From Nitrospiraceae bacterium (GTDB lineage: Bacteria > Nitrospirota > Nitrospiria > Nitrospirales > Nitrospiraceae): a DNA stretch of 26,773 bases. The notes below the pieces were generated by a model that did no database searches, had not been told where the DNA came from, and saw only the letters and a program-made list of their open reading frames with translations. The stretch is taken from assembly GCA_014534095.1 (NCBI GenBank), contig JACVSD010000011.1, forward strand, positions 1 through 26,773. Reading direction: 5' to 3'. Positions 24,487-26,773 of this stretch are shown one piece after another. Made by a program: the position numbers and the translations under genes. Position 1 is the first letter of the stretch. Every line of letters starts with the position of its first letter.

Positions 24487-25212
24487 CTATTGAGCCGACT
24501 GTGGAGACTGAGAAGATTGCGGCAAGGGGGAGGAGGGATCGAGCCGGTAGCCGACATTCCGCACCGTGAAGATTCGTTGGCCTTCCGGACCGAGTTTATT
24601 GCGCAGGCTCCTGATATGCACGTCGATCGTCCTGGATTGTAAGTCCGCATCCTTGTGGTGGCCCCAGACCGATTCGAACAGGGCATCGCGGCTGAGCACC
24701 CGCCCGTTCGTCATGATCAAGGCGCGCAAGAGACTAAACTCCTTGGACGTGAGGTGGATCGGTTTACCCTCGAGCGTGACTGTGTACCGGTCCAGTTGCA
24801 TTTCCAGACTGCCGACCTTCAGTATTCTGGCCGGCTCTTTTTCGGTAGTACGCCGGAGCCGGCTTTTGACTCGCGCGATGAGTTCATTCGCTTGGAAGGG
24901 CTTGGTGATATAGTCGTCGGCGCCGATTTCGAGTCCGATGACCTTGTCGGTCTCTTCTTCCTTTCCGCTGAGAATGATGATGGGCAGGTGAGCCGTGACG
25001 GGATCGGCGCGTATGCGCCGGCACACTTCGAGTCCGTCGATTCCCGGCAGGATCAAGTCCAGCAGCATGAGGTCCGGCTTTTCCCGGCGCACGGCCTCCA
25101 GGGCTTCCAGCCCGTCCAGCGCCGCCGTCACTTGGAAACCTTCCCGTTCCAGCAGGGAGCGCAGGAGGTTGACGACGCTTTCCATGTCTTCAACGATTAA
25201 GATTTTGTGCAT
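24487..25212 (-). CDS. Response regulator, OmpR/PhoB type
   Basis: This 241-residue regulator has an N-terminal receiver domain with acidic Glu8/Asp9, phospho-acceptor Asp52 in MLLDLILPG, Ser82 and Lys104 in the ITKPF motif. A winged-helix DNA-binding domain follows at about residues 133-228 (HLTSKEFSLLRALI, then SRTIDVHIRSLRNKLG, and FTVRNVGYRLD). When phosphorylated such proteins usually dimerise on direct repeats about 11 bases apart. The C-terminal tail (SSPLPQSSQSPQSAQ) is a low-complexity Ser/Gln/Pro extension. It is 26 bases downstream of the NarL-type regulator and probably co-transcribed. No histidine kinase is adjacent, so its partner must be encoded elsewhere. Confidence 0.92.
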   Translation of the reverse strand: MHKILIVEDMESVVNLLRSLLEREGFQVTAALDGLEALEAVRREKPDLMLLDLILPGIDGLEVCRRIRADPVTAHLPIIILSGKEEETDKVIGLEIGADDYITKPFQANELIARVKSRLRRTTEKEPARILKVGSLEMQLDRYTVTLEGKPIHLTSKEFSLLRALIMTNGRVLSRDALFESVWGHHKDADLQSRTIDVHIRSLRNKLGPEGQRIFTVRNVGYRLDPSSPLPQSSQSPQSAQ

Positions 25213-25238
25213 GTGCGCGCGTGCCCGCCGCCACCGGA

Positions 25239-25973
25239 TTACGGATCAATCAACCGGCGGCGGATCGAGTAGCGAACGAGGCTGGCCGTATCGTGGATAT
25301 CCAGCTTGTCCATGATGCGGTTCCGGTGAGACTCCGCCGTCTTGACACTAACTCCGAGCAGGCCTGCGACTTTCTTCGTCGTCAGCCCTTGGGCCACTAG
25401 CTGGAGTACTTCTCGCTCTCTTGTCGGGAGCGGATCGGGCGGCAGCTCGGATTTGGCCAGATACGCTTGAATGACCGCTTGGGAGATGCCAGGGCTTAGG
25501 TAGAACGAGCCGCGGGCCACATCGCGGATGGCCCGGACGACATCTTCCACTGTCTGTGTCTTGAGGAGGTAGCCCTTCACTCCGGCGCGGAGCGACTCCA
25601 TGACGAAGGCATCGTCAGTGTGCATCGTGAGCAACAACGATTTGGTATGAGGAGAGACCCGGCGAATTTCCCGGACTACGTCCAGCCCGTTCAACATGGG
25701 CATCATAACGTCTATGACGGCAAAATCAGGTTGCGTCTGCTCGGCAATGCGCACCGCCTCGCGGCCGTCCCCGGCTTCACCGACCACCGTTAAGCCGTCG
25801 CGCTCCAGAAGCGCTCGGACGCCTTGCCGCAGCAGGTTATGGTCGTCCGCGAGCATCACTCTGAAGGACATGGTTGGCGCTTCTTTGGCGGGTTCTCCCG
25901 CAATCGCTCGTTCTGCTCGGCGCCCTGCACTCACTGTTCCGACCGGTATCCTTTCGATAATTTCTTGTGTCAC
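25239..25973 (-). CDS. Response regulator, NarL/LuxR type
   Basis: This 244-residue regulator has a receiver domain with the acidic pair Asp43-Asp44, phospho-acceptor Asp88 in FAVIDVMMP and Lys in GYLLKTQT. A LuxR-type helix-turn-helix ends it (LPTREREVLQLVAQGLTTKKVAGLLGVSVKTAESHRNRIMDKL). GTG 25973 is used because an excellent AGGAG lies 7 bases upstream. This adds 34 residues (TQEIIERIPVGTVSAGRRAE and on) before the receiver. The usual-length form would start at ATG 25871, whose upstream region has no good ribosome site. Both could be made. It is the first gene of a two-regulator operon and diverges from the small CxxC protein gene. Confidence 0.88.
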   Translation of the reverse strand: MTQEIIERIPVGTVSAGRRAERAIAGEPAKEAPTMSFRVMLADDHNLLRQGVRALLERDGLTVVGEAGDGREAVRIAEQTQPDFAVIDVMMPMLNGLDVVREIRRVSPHTKSLLLTMHTDDAFVMESLRAGVKGYLLKTQTVEDVVRAIRDVARGSFYLSPGISQAVIQAYLAKSELPPDPLPTREREVLQLVAQGLTTKKVAGLLGVSVKTAESHRNRIMDKLDIHDTASLVRYSIRRRLIDP

Positions 25974-26153
25974 TTCTTCTCTCCTTTGCTTGACGGCCCG
26001 CCTCGTTTCAAAGTCGGCGCACCGACGCCCCGTTGCTTCACAGTAAGCGGGTTGGTGTAATCGGATCACTAGGTGAACCCCCAGCAGAATGGCTTCTGTG
26101 CCCCCAGCCTCAAAAACTAGGGGAAGGCCCAGTATAGAGGCGGATCCGTCTTG

Positions 26154-26159
26154 TATACA
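26154..26159 (+). promoter_or_regulatory. Possible -10 element (TATACA) for a leaderless transcript
   Basis: TATACA ends 8 bases before the ATG at 26168, and the gene has no ribosome site. A start point about 7 bases after it would make the mRNA nearly leaderless. No good -35 is seen. Confidence 0.25.
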
Positions 26160-26167
26160 GTCACGCC

Positions 26168-26389
26168 ATGACGAGCCAGAAGACCAACTCGCTGATTGTC
26201 GCCGTGTGCTGTGTCTGTGACCAGGTGGCGGAAGACGGATCGCAACCCCAAAACCGCTGGACTAACCTGGAAACGTATCTCCACGATCACGGGATAGCTG
26301 GCGCCGATTTCCAATTGAGCCATACCTATTGCCCATCCTGTTATGCCGACCAAGCGCTTGCCTGGCAGCTTCCTCCGCGCGCCGCGTAA
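26168..26389 (+). CDS. Stand-alone CxxC...SHxxCPxC zinc-ribbon-like small protein (73 aa)
   Basis: The protein has two Cys pairs, Cys14-x2-Cys17 (CCVC) and Cys55-x2-Cys58 in LSHTYCPSC, with a W..LE.YL pattern between. This matches the module 'CxxCkkIRdd..W..le.Yi...fSHgiCPdC' that is often fused to the end of sensor kinases and response regulators; here it stands alone. Metal binding through the four Cys is likely; the function of the module is not known. The gene is divergent from the NarL-type regulator. There is no ribosome site upstream. Coding is supported by the preserved motif rather than by gene-start signals. Confidence 0.7.
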   Translation: MTSQKTNSLIVAVCCVCDQVAEDGSQPQNRWTNLETYLHDHGIAGADFQLSHTYCPSCYADQALAWQLPPRAA

Positions 26390-26712
26390 GAATCCGCACC
26401 AGCATCACGCCCTTATTTTCTAGCTACGGTCGAAGATTTCTGCCATTCGAGTCTTGATGAGGCCGCTATACGGGCCCCTCCTTTGGGGTCTACTCCTCAC
26501 GTGCGTTGAACTTAAACCTGTGCCACGCGGGTGGACGATCTGTCTGTTGAAGGACAGATTGGCTGATGGCCGATTGAACTATCCCTGAACACCGGCCGAT
26601 TTTCGGCATGATTTCTCACACCTACGAGTACGTGACGCTCGGTCTGATGTTTGCGACTCTGGCCAGTGAGGCATGTGTTGCTATCACACCACCACTACGG
26701 GAGGGAGTATCC
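26390..26712. other. 323-base non-coding stretch with two small inverted repeats
   Basis: No gene is recognised. GGCCCC/GGGGTC (26473-26478 and 26485-26490, one G-T pair) could end the small CxxC gene. ATCTGTC/GACAGAT (26538-26544 and 26553-26559) is a perfect 7-bp repeat that could be an operator or leader stem for the gene starting at 26713. An in-frame ATG at 26608 would lengthen that gene, but has no ribosome site. Confidence 0.4.
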
Positions 26713-26773
26713 ATGGCATGTTCACACCGTGTCTTCACAACTTTAACGGCCCTCGTCATGGCCGGCATTGGAG
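26713..26773 (+). CDS. Start of an exported protein, cut by the window edge
   Basis: ATG 26713 follows a strong GGGAGGGAG. Twenty codons are visible, reading MACSHRVFTTLTALVMAGIG: a basic residue then a hydrophobic stretch, as in a signal peptide. The frame continues past the end of the window. Nothing can be said about the mature protein. Confidence 0.6.
   Translation, partial: MACSHRVFTTLTALVMAGIG

Noticed and set aside
26601..26712. Possible sigma-54-type promoter before the right-edge gene
   Set aside because: GG and GC pairs are present but not at the required spacing (8 bases between them instead of 10).
1..26773. CRISPR array, tRNA/rRNA genes, insertion sequences, integrase or attachment sites
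   Set aside because: No regularly spaced repeats, transposase motifs, tRNA-like cloverleafs or rRNA sequences were seen on either strand.

Overview
The window reads as a piece of a GC-rich bacterial chromosome, most likely a member of the Nitrospirota (Nitrospira-like). This assignment is an inference from the style of the proteins and intergenic DNA, not from any marker gene: no rRNA, tRNA or ribosomal protein is present. Genes are incomplete at both edges (a heparinase-like gene on the left, a signal-peptide-bearing CDS on the right).

Positions 1-15461 form one long plus-strand array for extracellular polysaccharide assembly and decoration. In order: heparinase II/III-like protein, asparagine-synthetase-type amidotransferase, SAM methyltransferase, GT4-type glycosyltransferase, secreted right-handed beta-helix protein, NodU/CmcH-type carbamoyltransferase, SxtJ-like membrane protein, a 50-residue DUF5989 protein, membrane-anchored SGNH esterase, GT2 membrane glycosyltransferase, PHP-domain hydrolase, ATP-grasp ligase and NodB-like deacetylase. 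Most gaps are short or overlapping. The content suggests a polymer or glycan that is amidated, methylated, carbamoylated and de- or re-acylated. No flippase, polymerase, exosortase or chain-length regulator lies in the window, so the locus must extend to the left or be split.

Positions 15505-18492 (minus strand) hold two tandem paralogous secreted proteins of unrecognised function with beta-propeller-like repeats. The DNA upstream of both carries the same element, GTAAA-N6-GTAAAA-N5-CGGCTC, at nearly the same distance from the start codon. Between the second paralog and a divergent serine-acetyltransferase-like hexapeptide gene (18683-19366) this element is in a shared regulatory region. A small secreted protein follows at 19629-20000.

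Positions 20200-24444 encode a complete CUT1 sugar ABC importer (ATPase, two permeases, binding protein), translationally coupled. Convergent to it, 24487-25973 (minus) encodes two response regulators, NarL-type then PhoB/OmpR-type, with no histidine kinase nearby. A divergent 73-residue CxxC/CPxC protein (26168-26389) and the start of an exported protein (26713 onward) complete the window.

The most interesting points are the sxtI/J/K-like carbamoylation cassette, the overlapping PHP/ATP-grasp pair beside a deacetylase, and the duplicated secreted proteins with their shared 11-bp-phased upstream element.
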